This document shows positions 47,444 to 58,070 of a DNA stretch of 64,000 bases, one piece after another (position 1 is the first letter of the stretch; every line of letters starts with the position of its first letter). Both the position numbers and the translations under genes were made by a program. The stretch comes from Pogonophryne albipinna (taxonomy: Eukaryota > Chordata > Actinopteri > Perciformes > Artedidraconidae), in assembly GCA_028583405.1 (NCBI GenBank), contig CM053248.1, forward strand, positions 24,044,543 through 24,108,542, given 5' to 3'. The notes under the pieces were generated by a model, which was not told where the DNA came from, did not search any database, and saw only the letters and a list, made by a program, of their open reading frames with translations.

Positions 47444-48782
47444 TGATGATTGTCTCACTTTTAAACTTCAGGTCAATAAACTGCTTAAAAACCTGAGGGT
47501 TAGACTTGGTTTCTTTTTCAGAAACAAGCCCTGTTTCTCTTTTGAAGCCAGGAAAAGGCTAGTCACTGTGACCTTTTTACCTGTGCTGGACTATGGTGAT
47601 CTGGTCTCAGAGATGTTCACAAGTCTTTTTTTGCAAGTCCAAGTCAAGTCTCAAGTCTTTGGTCACAAGTCCAAGTCAAGTCTCAAGTCTTTGTGGGGTG
47701 AGACTTGATCAAGTCTCAAGTCTTTGGTCACGAGTCCAAGTCAAGTCTCAAGTCTCTAAAAAATAAAAGTCTCATGTCTCTTCTGGTTGTAATAAACCTT
47801 CTATTGTCTGCTGCTATCCAGTCTGTTAAGGATACTGCACAGCTATATCTAAGAAATTCAAAGCATTTACTGTATTATTATCACTCCTATATCTATTAAC
47901 ATACAGTATCAGTACTGATTAGTTGTTTGTTATATGATCACTTTAAACAGGCTATTGCAATGCAATATGAGGAAAAACATCACACTTTAGCTAAATGCAA
48001 ACAACTTATAAGCAAAACACTTCAGAATCAGAAATCAGTATCACAAATACTTTATTAATCCCCGCAGGGAAACTGTGTTAAAAGTACTTAAAAGTAAACA
48101 TTTGTTCTGTGCCATTTGCAACTAAAAAACTATTGCTGCAATATTATCTGAAATATACTGAACTGGTGATATTAAAACATGACCTGTTCCAAAAGAGATA
48201 TCTACCATTAACACCATTTACCAGCCAAATGCTGGTAAATCATGCAAGTGGCTGGTACTGTATGTTGCACGCACCAGCCAAAAATAACAATGGCAATCTA
48301 TTGAGTGGCTGGTAAAATGTCAACATTCACTAGGCTAGCCATTTGGCCAGTGGACAAAAATGTTAAAATTTGACCTCTGCAACCGTATTGTTTAATTACA
48401 CTGGGTCTCTAATTACATCTTTTAAGTCTACTATAAATAAACATATTCCTATCCTCTCACTCAAACCCAGTGTAATGGTAACCTGATAAACCTGTAACAT
48501 TAACGTTACGTGGTCAACAATAAACCTGTAACCTGCCTATAAACCGACAGATTTATTTATGTATGTAACTATGTATTTTTCTCAGTTTAACGTTAGACAG
48601 TAGATGGTGGCAGCGGAACGTAATGATTAACGTTACCGACCTTTTTTATGTCATGTCAAGAGTTGGATGTCAACGCCACTCAACGCAAACAAGTGTGACA
48701 AGCAAACATTCACTCATCTTTTCAAATATTCAGATACAAAGCTAGTAGCAAGCTAAGTTAACATTACATAGCTGATGCTGAG

Positions 48783-49007
48783 CTAAACATGTTTGCTAAC
48801 CGTATGCGTTAATGTGACTGACCTCTCCGGGTGAGTTTTCAAGTGCCTGATGAAATTTGACGTTGTTGCACCAGCATCCTTGATTTTAATATTGCAGACT
48901 TTGCAGTGTGCGCTCCTTTTGTTGGTGCCGCCGGCGTTTTGTTCGAAGTTTTTATAGTTGAACCTAATTACAAGCGGTACAGCTGCAGGTGTGCCGCCGG
49001 TCGCCAT
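48783..49007 (-). pseudogene. BED zinc-finger exon of hAT transposase
   Basis: ATG at 49007 (MATGGTPAAVPLVIRF). The finger has CKVC, then NFIRHLKTHPE, with the Tyr-Lys-Asn-Phe block in front, as in ZBED-type hAT transposases. A GT dinucleotide after HPER (GAGAG|GTCAGT) could be the exon 1 donor. No later transposase exons remain. Confidence 0.7.
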
Positions 49008-49032
49008 GGTGTTACCATGATGTTAATGTTAA

Positions 49033-49319
49033 AGGTGGGGTAGGTAAGTTTGAGAAACCGGCTCGAGATACACTTTTTGTTATATTCCATGGAATGCTCT
49101 TAACATCCCGATAGCTGGCCCGGCTAAAATAACTGGATGGCCTACCTGCCTGTCAGCCTCCCATCGGGGCAGAAACTTATCTCGTGCCCTCATTGGTCAT
49201 GTGCGCGTTCGTGTGTGTTGGAGGAGGGGCTCTGTGAGGAAGTGGCAGATTTTCTCCGGTTGTGTATTTTCAAATTCTAGCGATCTCGAGCCGGTTTCTC
49301 AAACTTACCTACCCCACCT
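49033..49319. mobile_element. TTAA-flanked MITE with 36-bp perfect inverted ends
   Basis: The first 36 bp (AGGTGGGGTAGGTAAGTTTG...) are the exact inverse of the last 36. TTAA lies on both sides (49029-49032 and 49320-49323), as for piggyBac/Kolobok-type insertion. It sits just upstream of the start codon of the BED exon. Confidence 0.9.
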
Positions 49320-50135
49320 TTAATACGCAAAAAATAGAAAACACAATGATTGTTCACGAGTCCAAAAACACGAGTCCAAGTCGAGTCCGAAGTCTTTTGA
49401 GCAGGAGTCCAAGTCAAGTCTGAAGTCTCTGTGTGTGCGACTTAAGTGCGACTCGAGTCCGAGTCACAAACTCGAGTCCCCATCTCTGTCTGGTCTATAT
49501 GAATGCACCTGCCTATTGCCTGAACAAGTTAGATGCCGCCTATCACAGTGCACTGAGATTTGTCACTAATTGTAAAGCACTTACACATCACTGTACACTG
49601 TATACCAAGGCAGGTTTGCCGTCACTTACTGTACGGAGGCTCAGTTATTGGTACACGTTTATTTATAAAGCCATGTTGGGTAAACTCCCGTATTACATCT
49701 GTTCACTGATAACACAGAGAGTTGCAAGCAGCTATTGTCTGAGATCGCATTATGTAGTATTGTTAGATGTGCCAAGAGCAAGGACTGTCTTAGGTAAGAC
49801 AGCTTTTATGTGTGCAGCGCCACTTGCTTGGAACAGTCTACAGCTAAAATTGAAACTGAGCAATTGTATTCCTCTGAATGTTTTTAAAGCAAGTCTAAGT
49901 GAAATGCTCTTTGAAACTATGGGTATTTGTAAATGTTGATAAGTATGTAAATGTAGCTTGTAAATATGTTGTATGATATCCTCTATTGTTTTATGTTGTT
50001 TCATGTGGAACCTAATTGCTGCAGGTCTCCCTTGAAAAAGAGATCTATGATCTCAAGGGACAATCTGGATAAATAAAGGTTTGAAATGAAAGGTAACAAC
50101 AACAACCGGAAGTGACAACACGCTTACCGCAATAG

Positions 50136-50704
50136 TGTCAGGATGCGTGGAAAATGTAGGACCCAAAAGCAGTATTAACGAAAAGCGAACTTTATTAAAT
50201 AATAAAAGCTGTGGCAAAAAAGGCAGTATCCAAAATATCCAAAAACAAACGAGCAGCACAAGGAACACAGACCGTGGAATAACATTACATTGCATTTAGC
50301 TGACGCTTTTATCCAAAGCGACTTACAATAAGTACATTCGACCAGGAAGACACAACCTTGAAGAAAACAGAATCATATAAGTACATCAGGTTTCATAGAG
50401 CCAAACATTTCAAGTGCTACTCAACTGGCTATAGATAAGCCAGTCCTTTGTTAGTATATAAGTGCTCTGTTAGCAGTTCTTTGTTAGTAATTCTATCGCT
50501 CAAAGTGGAGTCGAAAGAGATGAGTTTTCAGTCTGCGCCGGAAGATGTGCAGGCTTTCTGCTGTCCTGATGTCAATGGGGAGCTCATTCCAGTGGGGGCC
50601 AGTGATAATTGCGAGAAGACACATGAACATGGAGGGGAAACAATGAACCGACATGGAACACAGGGGAAGACTAGACTAAATACACAGAAGGGTAATCACA
50701 GGGC
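50136..50704 (-). mobile_element. left LTR-like repeat, truncated and interrupted
   Basis: 50136-50285 and 50626-50704 match 52555-52775 almost exactly in the same orientation. The equivalent of 52776-52963 is missing. A 340-bp repeat insertion (50286-50625, TSD AACAT) carries the sequence GCTTTTATCCAAAGCGACTT shared with the SINE tail. Confidence 0.75.
50286..50625. mobile_element. interspersed repeat inserted in the left LTR-like repeat
   Basis: Flanked by AACAT on both sides. It starts TACATTGCATTTAGCTGACG and includes the SINE-tail motif and a TTTTCAGTCTGCGCCGGAAG block that I recall as a common teleost repeat. Confidence 0.6.
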
Positions 50705-52552
50705 CAAGAAAGGGTGGGTGGAGGGGGTCTGGAGGACGGGTGGAGGGCGGACGGCCCGGGGGCAAGGCAGAGACCAAAGAGGGGGTCTCGGGCGGAAGGC
50801 CCGGGGGCAAGGCAGATACCAAGGAGGGGGTCTCGGGCGGACGGCCCAGGGGCAAGGCAGAGACCAAGGAGGGGGTCTCGGGCGGACAGCCCGGGGGCAA
50901 GGCAGAGTCCATGGAGGGGCGAAGACCACAACGGGCGAACTCGGGGGGCCGAGCATGAGGGGGACGAAGGCAGCGGCAGGAAGAGTCAGGGGGCCGAGCC
51001 CGAGGGCGAAGACCGCGGCTCTCAGGGGGCCGGGCTTGAGGGCGAAGACCACGGCTCTCAGGGGGCCGGGCTCGAGGGCGAAGACCAGACAGATCCGGAG
51101 GCCGGGCAGGAAGGCGCTGACGGGACAATTCCGGAGGCCGTGCAGGACCCGGTGTCGGCCGGACAGGAATCGGAGCCTGTCCGGCCGGCAGGCTCCGGCA
51201 GGATCCTCCACGGAAGAGGACCAGGAGTTGGCAAGACCCCTGGCGAGACAGGTGACGGCGGGACCCCCAACGAGACAGGACATGGAGTTGGCAGGACCCC
51301 CAGCGGCACTTGAGTAGGGACTTGAGTAGGGACTAGAGAAAGGACTTGAGTAGGGACTTGAGATGGAACTCGAGAGGGGACTCGAAAAGAGACTTGAGAG
51401 GGAACTCGAGAGGTGACTTGAGAGGGAACTCGAGAAGTGACTTGAAAGGAGGCTTGAGAGGGGACTCGAAAGGAGGCTTGAGAGGGGACTCGAGAGGTGA
51501 CTCGAGAGGGAACTCGAGAGGAGACTTGAGAGGGGTCTCGAGAAGAGACTCGAGAGGGGACCTGAGAGGGAACTCGAGAGGAGACTTGAGAGGGAACTCG
51601 AGAGGGGACTCGAGAGGGGACCTGAGAGGGAATTTGAGAGGGGACTCGAGAAGAGACTCGAGAGGGGACCTGAGAGGGGACCTGAGAGGGAACTTGTGTC
51701 GGTCGGTACGCCGACAGGACACGGGGAGCTGGCGTCGGCTGGAGAGCCAACAGGAGACGAGGTGCTGGAGTCGGCCGGTACGCCGACAGGACTCGGGGAG
51801 CTGGCGTTGGATGGAGAGCCAACATGAGACGAGGTGCTGGAGTTGGCCGGTACGCCGACAGGACTCGGGGAGCTGGCGTCGGCCGGTAAGCCAGTCCTGG
51901 AGCCGAAACTGGAGTCTGGACCATGGCTACTGGGGCCGGTACTGAAGCCGGAACCATGGCTGCTGGGGCCGGAACTGGGGCCGGAACCATGGCTGCTGGG
52001 CCCGGTACTGGGGCCGGAACCATGGTTGCTGGGGCCAGGACTGGGGCTGAGACCATGGCTGTGTGGGCCGGTTCTGTAGCCGGAACCATGGCTGCTGGGG
52101 CCAGGACTGAGGCTGGAACCGGAACAGAGGCCTGGACCATGGCTGTGTGGGCCGGCACTGGTGCATGGATTCATGGCTGTGGAAACCGGAACTGAAGCCG
52201 GGATCATGGCTGTTGGAGCACGGGCTGGAATCCTGGCCCTGTGTCTCCTAGAGGCTTTTTGGAGACTCCGTGGACCTCCAACAGGACAGTAGTCGGATCC
52301 CAGGAAAGGGTCAGAAGCTTCGGACAAGTCCTCAGGACAACTTGTGAAAAGTTGTAGCCACTCAGGCAACGAACTCCTCAACCAAGGCATTTCGGCCACC
52401 TCCATTTGTGTCTTTTTGAGGATAGCCTCTTTGTCCCTTCTAGAAGAGGTTCCACTCCACTCGGCATGATAACACTGTAGGGAGAAATCCAGATCGAACA
52501 GATCCAACTCAAAATCATAAAAATCCGTTGGGTCCATTGTAGGTCGGTTCAT
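50696..52552 (-). CDS. repeat-rich ORF of a non-autonomous LTR-like retroelement
   Basis: An uninterrupted 618-codon frame starts at the ATG at 52552, three bases inside the right LTR-like repeat, and stops at 50698-50696 in the left one. The first 100 residues look like ordinary protein: an acidic start (MDPTDFYDFELDLFDLDF), then AEWSGTSSRRDKEAILKK and EMPWLRSSLPEWLQLF. The rest is tandem repeats: 11-residue GPSSHGSG units, 24-residue SPVGVPADSSTSS units, 4-residue Ser-Ser-Pro-Leu units and 15-residue PCPRAVRPRPP units. There is no protease, RT or integrase, so the element would need help in trans. I recall related N-terminal blocks in uncharacterised fish proteins. Function unknown; expression not shown. 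Confidence 0.5.
   Translation of the reverse strand: MNRPTMDPTDFYDFELDLFDLDFSLQCYHAEWSGTSSRRDKEAILKKTQMEVAEMPWLRSSLPEWLQLFTSCPEDLSEASDPFLGSDYCPVGGPRSLQKASRRHRARIPARAPTAMIPASVPVSTAMNPCTSAGPHSHGPGLCSGSSLSPGPSSHGSGYRTGPHSHGLSPSPGPSNHGSGPSTGPSSHGSGPSSGPSSHGSGFSTGPSSHGPDSSFGSRTGLPADASSPSPVGVPANSSTSSHVGSPSNASSPSPVGVPADSSTSSPVGSPADASSPCPVGVPTDTSSLSGPLSGPLSSLFSSPLSNSLSGPLSSPLSSSLSSLLSSSLSGPLSSLFSRPLSSLLSSSLSSHLSSPLSSLLSSPLSSLLSSHFSSSLSSHLSSSLSSLFSSPLSSSISSPYSSPFSSPYSSPYSSAAGGPANSMSCLVGGPAVTCLARGLANSWSSSVEDPAGACRPDRLRFLSGRHRVLHGLRNCPVSAFLPGLRICLVFALEPGPLRAVVFALKPGPLRAAVFALGLGPLTLPAAAFVPLMLGPPSSPVVVFAPPWTLPCPRAVRPRPPPWSLPCPWAVRPRPPPWYLPCPRAFRPRPPLWSLPCPRAVRPPPVLQTPSTHPFLAL
50745..50924. repeat. 45-bp minisatellite, 4 units
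   Basis: Units of GGGCGGACGGCCCGGGGGCA plus 25 bp, encoding 15-residue repeats in the minus-strand ORF. Confidence 0.9.
51309..51692. repeat. 12-bp minisatellite, about 30 units
   Basis: Units alternate AGGGGACTCGAG and AGGGGACTTGAG with variants. This keeps all frames open and gives Ser/Leu/Pro repeats on the minus strand. Confidence 0.92.
51705..51895. repeat. 72-bp minisatellite, about 2.6 units
   Basis: Units begin CGGTACGCCGACAGGACTCG and contain GAGAGCCAACAGGAGACGAG. They encode 24-residue repeats. Confidence 0.88.
51910..52200. repeat. 33-bp minisatellite, about 8 units
   Basis: Units of GCCGGAACCATGGCTGCTGG plus 13 bp, encoding 11-residue Gly-Pro-Ser-Ser-His repeats in the minus-strand ORF. 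Confidence 0.9.
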
Positions 52553-52554
52553 TC

Positions 52555-52963
52555 TGTCAGGATGCGTGGAAAAGGTAGGACCCAAAAGCAGTATTAACGA
52601 AAAGCGAGATTTATTAAATAATAAAAGCTGTGGCAAAAAAGGCAGTATCCAAAATATCCAAAACAAACGAGCAGCACAAGGAACACAGACCGTGGAATAA
52701 CATGGAGGGGAAACAATGAACCGACATGGAACACAGGGGAAGACTAGACTAAATACACAGAAGGGTAATCACAGGACAAGACACAGCTGGGCAGGGGAGG
52801 GAGAAACACAAGGGCAACAGGTGAACACAATGAGACAATCAGACACACCAGGGAAACTAACGACAGGGAGGAGGACCAGACAAAACACAAGGAGGAAGAC
52901 AAAACACCGAATGAACAGACTTACAAAACCCAAAACCAGACAGACAACACTAAAACCGTGACA
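52555..52963 (-). mobile_element. right LTR-like repeat (5' in the element's orientation)
   Basis: 409 bp bounded by TG and CA on the minus strand (starts TGTCACGGTTTTAG, ends GCATCCTGACA). It contains a minus-strand AATAAA in TTATTTAATAAATC. Its first 221 plus-strand bases recur at 50136-50704. No matching target duplication is seen outside the pair (AATAG versus TAAAT). Confidence 0.75.
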
Positions 52964-55608
52964 TAAATCTAGGAGTGTGACAAATAGTGAGTGAACCAGA
53001 CATTTCAAACAATACCTAGTTTAGGGGTAAAATGTTTTAACTTTATTTATGAAAAAAGTGTGTTTGTGTGTTCCATCCAGATGGAGCACACATTTGCATA
53101 ACATTTGCCAAACAAAATGCAAGTGGTGGAGTGGCAAATTGTTTAAGCTTGCCACAGAAAATACAATTATTAATCACAAACTAAATGTGACAATCATTAT
53201 ACCATCTATACTGTATATGAAGCAGAATGCACCACAACAAGTATAACATTAAACATGGGCGAAGCCACATATACACCTTTTTTTTACCAAAATGAGTGTT
53301 TGCAAGATTGTGAAATATTGGAAAACCTGATTAAAATAGCCACTGAACTCATTTGACATTGCAGGTAAATGTGAATACCTTTCTGTTTTTTATTTTTTGT
53401 AAAGGTGCACCAGCTGGGATGGTAAACATGGAAAGATTCCATGGTGGTGACTTAAGTGTTTTATATATCTGTTACTTATTCGACAGGTTTACTTTGAGTC
53501 CAGTGTGTTGTAATGATGGTCAGTAAAATTCCCTGTTGCTTTAATGCATTATAGTTTCACTTTAAGCTGCATCCGGTATCAATGAGCTTTATCTGGTGAG
53601 AACATTAGCATGAATGAATTTTAATCTTTACCACTTAAAACAAAAGCCAGATGTTCGTCGTTGTTTTGTGCATTTTTTTACCAGTGGGAAAGAAGCTTTA
53701 ATGTATATTTATGATGCCTGGAGCAAAAGATAAAAACATGGTGTTTAATAGAGGAATATTATGAATATTTCCTGCCATGTAATCTTCAGATGTGGATCAG
53801 TGATAAATATCCTGACACTTCAGTGTGGTTTATTCCATTTGAAAAGCTGTCACATTCTGTTTTATCTAAGAACAAATTAGACCCATTCCTACACACAAAT
53901 TAGGCATCAAAAGAACATGAAGATATCGCTTTCGACAGGACTAAGTTAAAAGCACAGATAAAGTTACAAAGCAGGCCATTCTAGAAAACCTGTAATCATA
54001 TGTATACTTACAGATATGTATCAGTGTTTAACCAATTGAAGGGTAGATTGTATCATATCTACTTTTCAAGTAGCTGCACATCTGGATAGATTTAGCCGCA
54101 TCTAACCATTGCCATTTCACATGTACCAATGCCAACTGTAAAACAGTGGAACTTAGTTTTTAATCAGCTAATAAAGCAATTTTTTCCCCATGAGACTATC
54201 TAATAATAGTCCATTCGTAACTAACATTACACTGAATATATTGTTCTTAACCTTGCACTATTCTTCCGAATAAAACTCCCTTTTTGTAATTTTGACTGTT
54301 GGACATTGCAAACTTGCAAACAAAATCTGAAAAGGACTACAAAGAGAGCTGTTATGTTGATGAATTGCCGGTCATTGACCACTGGGCGCATTTAAAAAGA
54401 GCTTAATTATTGACAGTGGTTCTGCTCTCTATCACCATGTAAATCCCTGTGTATATAGTACCAACGCTACCTCTCCAAAAGCTTAGACAGCTCATTAATC
54501 AACTGATCATACACCATTCTTTCCAAACCCTATCTGTGCATTGTCATGTAATGACAATCATTTCAGACTACACATGAATAGTGCAAGAGAACTATGCAAC
54601 ACTCCTTTTAATGCATTGGATTAAACAGACATGTGCATTTGAGAGAAAGCGGGAAGACACTAAAGGCTGTATAATGGATTATGGCTCAGGATGCTGACTT
54701 CTAACTGTAAGAACAATTTGTTTGTCTGCTGGCAGCCGCGATGCGTTTCCTCAGGGGAGCAGGAGGTCACTGGCAGGTGACGGACTGAGCTGAAGCCAAG
54801 ACACAATAAGCATTTCAATCCAAAGCGGGGTTCTTCTTCCACTCTGATCTTTCATGTGGTTTCCACGCGCGAAGAGGGGATCTTAAACCCTGGCTGTTAT
54901 AAATGACACTCCAGCCATTCCCATTGTTTGTCTTTGGGCTTTTTAGAGAATCATCAAAATACAAAGTAGGCTAGTAGTCTGCTGTGGGGACGAGCCGGGC
55001 CGGTCCTCAGGGACCACACTGAGCTCTGCTGACCACCCGAGCCTCCATCACACTGCTCTTTTTTCTGGTACAATATGTTTTCTTGTATACCAATATGTGT
55101 ATGTGTTTTACCGAAGCAAGCTTTTGACAGTACAGTAAAATAAATGCTACCAAACTTAAATGAATAGTTTTTAATTTGTGCAGATGGCCGGATGAAAAGA
55201 TTGTTATTTCTCCGTCAGTGCTATCAATCTTCTCATCTCATTCTCAGCAAGAAAGCAGGCGAGGTTTAACTGTTTATCAACTTTTAATAACCTGTTAAGC
55301 CCCAAAGCCCCCCTTGGTGGGTCCTTTTTTTTTTTTTCACGACACTGTGTCTCAGGGGATCTTAATATTTAAGAACCTATTCATGTGTTATACCAGATTA
55401 ACGAGAAGAATCTCAGCTAACTGACGATACAAACCATTTTTACCAAAACAAAACACAAGTCTCATAAGAAGCATCTAAATGACCCCTGAGCGAAAAATGC
55501 TAACGCACTTTGGCACAGAACTCAAGATAAAGATACCCTTATTACTTATCGTAACTGCACATACAAGATATCCGATTAAAGCTGAGGTTCCACAGATTAT
55601 ATAGGTAT
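52964..55608. other. unique AT-rich non-coding DNA
   Basis: No exon or known repeat recognised apart from a T run at 55327-55338. Confidence 0.55.
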
Positions 55609-56620
55609 CAGCGACGTGCAGTCAGGGGAGGCAGAGCCTCACCTGTCATACTCCAATGTAACGGAAAAACAACTAAAGCAAAACTAAATAGTAATAATAA
55701 TAAAATGTCTCCACTGATCTGTGTTGTAAATGTGATTTATGTATGATTCCAATCGCTTTTTATAGTCAAAATCAGCAAATTTGCCGAGCTCCGCTACAAC
55801 TACGGGTAGCGATGAGAAGTGAGGCAGGGACGAGCTCTGCCTCTCGTAAGCCCGTAAGCCCACAGTAACTGGCTGGAGCGCGGGCACTCATTTAACGCGG
55901 GCACTTATTTTGTGAGCTCGCTCAAGCCAGTTACTGTGTGGTGAGGTGAGGCACAGATGAGATTTGCCTCACCTCAGAATGCGTCACTCCACAGAAACTG
56001 GCTGGAAAGCGGGCCCTAAGTGCATGCCTGCACCATCTCACTGTATGTCACCAATGTAATGTTTGTAGATCCCTTTATTACATTTATCCTCGCCATCCAT
56101 AGTCTCTAAATAACTTATTTCACGTATATATGATATTTAAGCTCGCTGGTCTCATCATACAACGGCAATGAAAAAAGCACCAGGGGAGGCAGCCATAACC
56201 TCTGCCGCACTGAAGGGGGCGCAAGTGAGCCCACAGGTTCTTGTTGCTACTGTTATTCTCCGCAGAGACGGTAGACGCAAACAACAAACTAGACTTTTGA
56301 AACTACAGGAAGATAAGGAGGACTTTTACAAAAAAGTAATAGAGATTGTTGTCCAGAAGGATAGCATGGACTTCATCTTCAAGTCAAGGTTAGACCACAA
56401 TTGTAATGAAAATGGGATCTTACTAAAAAAGAACAATCCAATATTTAGATTTTGGGTATCCTTTTGTTGAACAGTCTGTTTAAAATGAATCGAAGCATCA
56501 GACCAAAAAAGCTTTTGAAAATAACCGAATATTTCGATTAAGGTCAAAATATAATATTTGTAAATCTGACTCTGAAAGAGTCAGTGCCTCACCAGCCATG
56601 AACCTCACCGCACGTCACTG
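55609..56620 (+). mobile_element. hAT element with perfect TSD
   Basis: Ends CAGCGACGTGCAGT and the inverse of CAGTGACGTGCGGT. Flanked by the exact 8-bp duplication ATAGGTAT (55601-55608 and 56621-56628). A 100-codon plus-strand frame (56168-56470) may be a transposase exon relic but has no motif that I can name. Confidence 0.88.
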
Positions 56621-56761
56621 ATAGGTATATAGCAGGGATCACCAACTACATTTGTCCAAGGGCCAAAATGTATCCAATAGACACTATCGCGGGCCGGGGG
56701 GGTTACAGGTACTGCATAAAGCTTAGCAGACTCTTCACGCTAACGAAGGATCATTTCTAGG

Positions 56762-57681
56762 CAGGGTTGGGAGGGTTACTTTGTAAATGTAATCAGTTAC
56801 TGATTACTGAATACATGCTCTGAAAGTAATCAGAATACAGTTACAGTTTTGTGTCTTATAAAACGTGTTCAGGTTACTTTTAGAATACTTTTGGAATACT
56901 TTCTTTTTCCATAACAGATGGGTATGTTTTGGTGAGCAGGAGACACTTGTTTTACTGTTTTAATGGCGTATCAAGAACTCAAACACAACATCTTGGTGTC
57001 ATTCTGGACAGCTCCCTCTCATCTGCACCCCACATAAAAAACATCACCCGGACTGCATTCTCCTAATGTAAACCTTTCCTTAGAATATGTTATGAATTGT
57101 AAGGTGTCCTTGGGTGCTTTGAAAGGCGCCCCTAAATAGAATGAATTATCATTATTATTATTATCTGAAACGATGTAATAACTTTTAAAACTTGTTCCAG
57201 TCACTTGCCCCATGCATTCAGCAGCAGCAGGCCATTCACTTTGATTTGATCCCGTTATAAATGTCATCATTTCGAAAATAAAGAAATGCTACATCAACGT
57301 TATCTTGCACATTTTATCTAACCATCTCCGTTTCTAACTTTCAATATATTTTAAAAGAGATCTCTCTCTCTCTCTCATCTGCGTGCGGGGGCGGGGCCTC
57401 ACAGACACGCTGCATCTCTCTCTCGCTCACAGACATGCTGCAGCGCTGTGCAGTGTGCACACAGTTCTGCCGGTAATGAATATTACATTTTGTGAGGAAA
57501 CTTTTCCACCAATAATTCCAATAAGTATTCCAAAATGTATTCACTTCAGGTTTACGAAAGTAACTGTAATCAGATTACTCGTTTTTCAAATGTAACGCCA
57601 GCTGAATACAGTTAGCCTACTTGATTTTTGTATTCTGATTACGTAACGCCGTTACATATATTCCGTTACAACCCAACCCTG
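56762..57681. mobile_element. hAT element nested in the 56633-58019 element
   Basis: Ends CAGGGTTGGGA and CCCAACCCTG, with GTAATCAGATTAC/TAACGCCGTTAC subterminal motifs. The flanks TTTCTAGG and CTTCTAGT agree at 6 of 8 positions. An L2-like LINE fragment and a CT run (57360-57378) lie inside. Confidence 0.75.
56985..57166 (+). mobile_element. L2-like LINE fragment with (ATT)n tail
   Basis: Encodes LGVILDSSLSSAPHIKNITR, the post-RT block of L2-type LINEs, then jumps to a typical L2 3' end (TTGGGTGCTTTGAAAGGCGC, then ATTATT repeats). The intervening coding part is deleted. Confidence 0.7.
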
Positions 57682-58070
57682 CTTCTAGTCCCGCAGCTCC
57701 TGCCTCTCTGTTGGACTCTGTCGCAGCGGGGCTGCTGCTGTGGTGCGGAGCACACAAAGCAGACTCTTCACAACGAAGGATCACTTCTTCTTCTTCTTCA
57801 AGGAAGGTTTCGCAGTACGCAGTCTACTGTCCCGCAGCTGCTGCCTCTCTGTTGGACTCCGGTACTGCACCTTACTCACGAGACGTTGTAAAAAAAAAAT
57901 GGGTGGGGGCGAACGCAGTAACCACTCCGCCAACGCCACAGTCACCCCCGTCGTGCGGGCCGGATGAGAATGTCTGGCGGGCCGGATGTGGCCCGCGGGC
58001 CGCCAGTTGGTGGTCACTGGTATATAGTATCATCACTGAGCGATCCGAACTCGCGACAGGGGAAGCAAAC

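Larger units (their letters stand above)
47608..49488 (-). mobile_element. hAT transposon in the LINE, with perfect TSD
   Basis: Ends CAGAGATG and CATCTCTG, with reiterated AAGTCCAAGTCAAGTCTC and CTCGAGTCCGAGTC subterminal repeats. It is flanked by the exact 8-bp duplication TCTGGTCT (47600-47607 and 49489-49496). It contains a BED-finger exon on the minus strand, a repeat tail near 48030-48090 and a TTAA MITE. The transposase catalytic region is not seen. Confidence 0.9.
45807..49939 (+). pseudogene. LINE reverse transcriptase, broken
   Basis: RT motifs can be read: SGFRKKHSTI, FIDLSKAFDTVDH (block A), GVPQGSVLGPLLFSIY (block B) and HFYADDTVMY (block C, catalytic YADD at 46184-46195), then CYKYLGIW, LGFFFRNKPCFSFEARKRLV, and in the last piece NKLDAAYHSALRFVTNC to a stop at 49937-49939. 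The frame shifts at about 46146-46152, where the ATAT tract seems two bases short. The frame is also broken by insertions at 46249, 46671 and 47608. It cannot be functional. Confidence 0.8.
45797..50092 (+). mobile_element. 5'-truncated L2-like LINE, split by three insertions
   Basis: LINE sequence occupies 45797-46248, 46442-46670, 47444-47607 and 49497-50092. The pieces encode, in order, the middle of a reverse transcriptase, the post-catalytic region and the C-terminal tail, followed by a 3' UTR ending GGATAAATAAAGGTTTGAAA. Insertions are a SINE, a LINE tail and a hAT. The 5' end, including the endonuclease, is missing. Confidence 0.85.
56633..58019. mobile_element. hAT element with perfect TSD, carrying another hAT
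   Basis: Ends CAGGGATCACCAACT and the inverse of CAGTGACCACCAACT. Flanked by GTATATAG (56625-56632 and 58020-58027). Its left duplication overlaps the right duplication of the preceding element by 4 bp. Subterminal GGGCCGGATG/GCGGGCCG repeats are typical of this fish hAT group. The element at 56762-57681 is inserted inside. Confidence 0.88.

Noticed and set aside
51309..51692. CRISPR-like array of short repeats
   Set aside because: 12-bp units without unique spacers, in a eukaryotic retroelement ORF.
50714..51945. Plus-strand Gly/Arg-rich and Leu/Arg-rich ORFs opposite the repeat-rich ORF
   Set aside because: Produced by minisatellites whose period is a multiple of three; only the minus-strand frame extends into a non-repetitive head.
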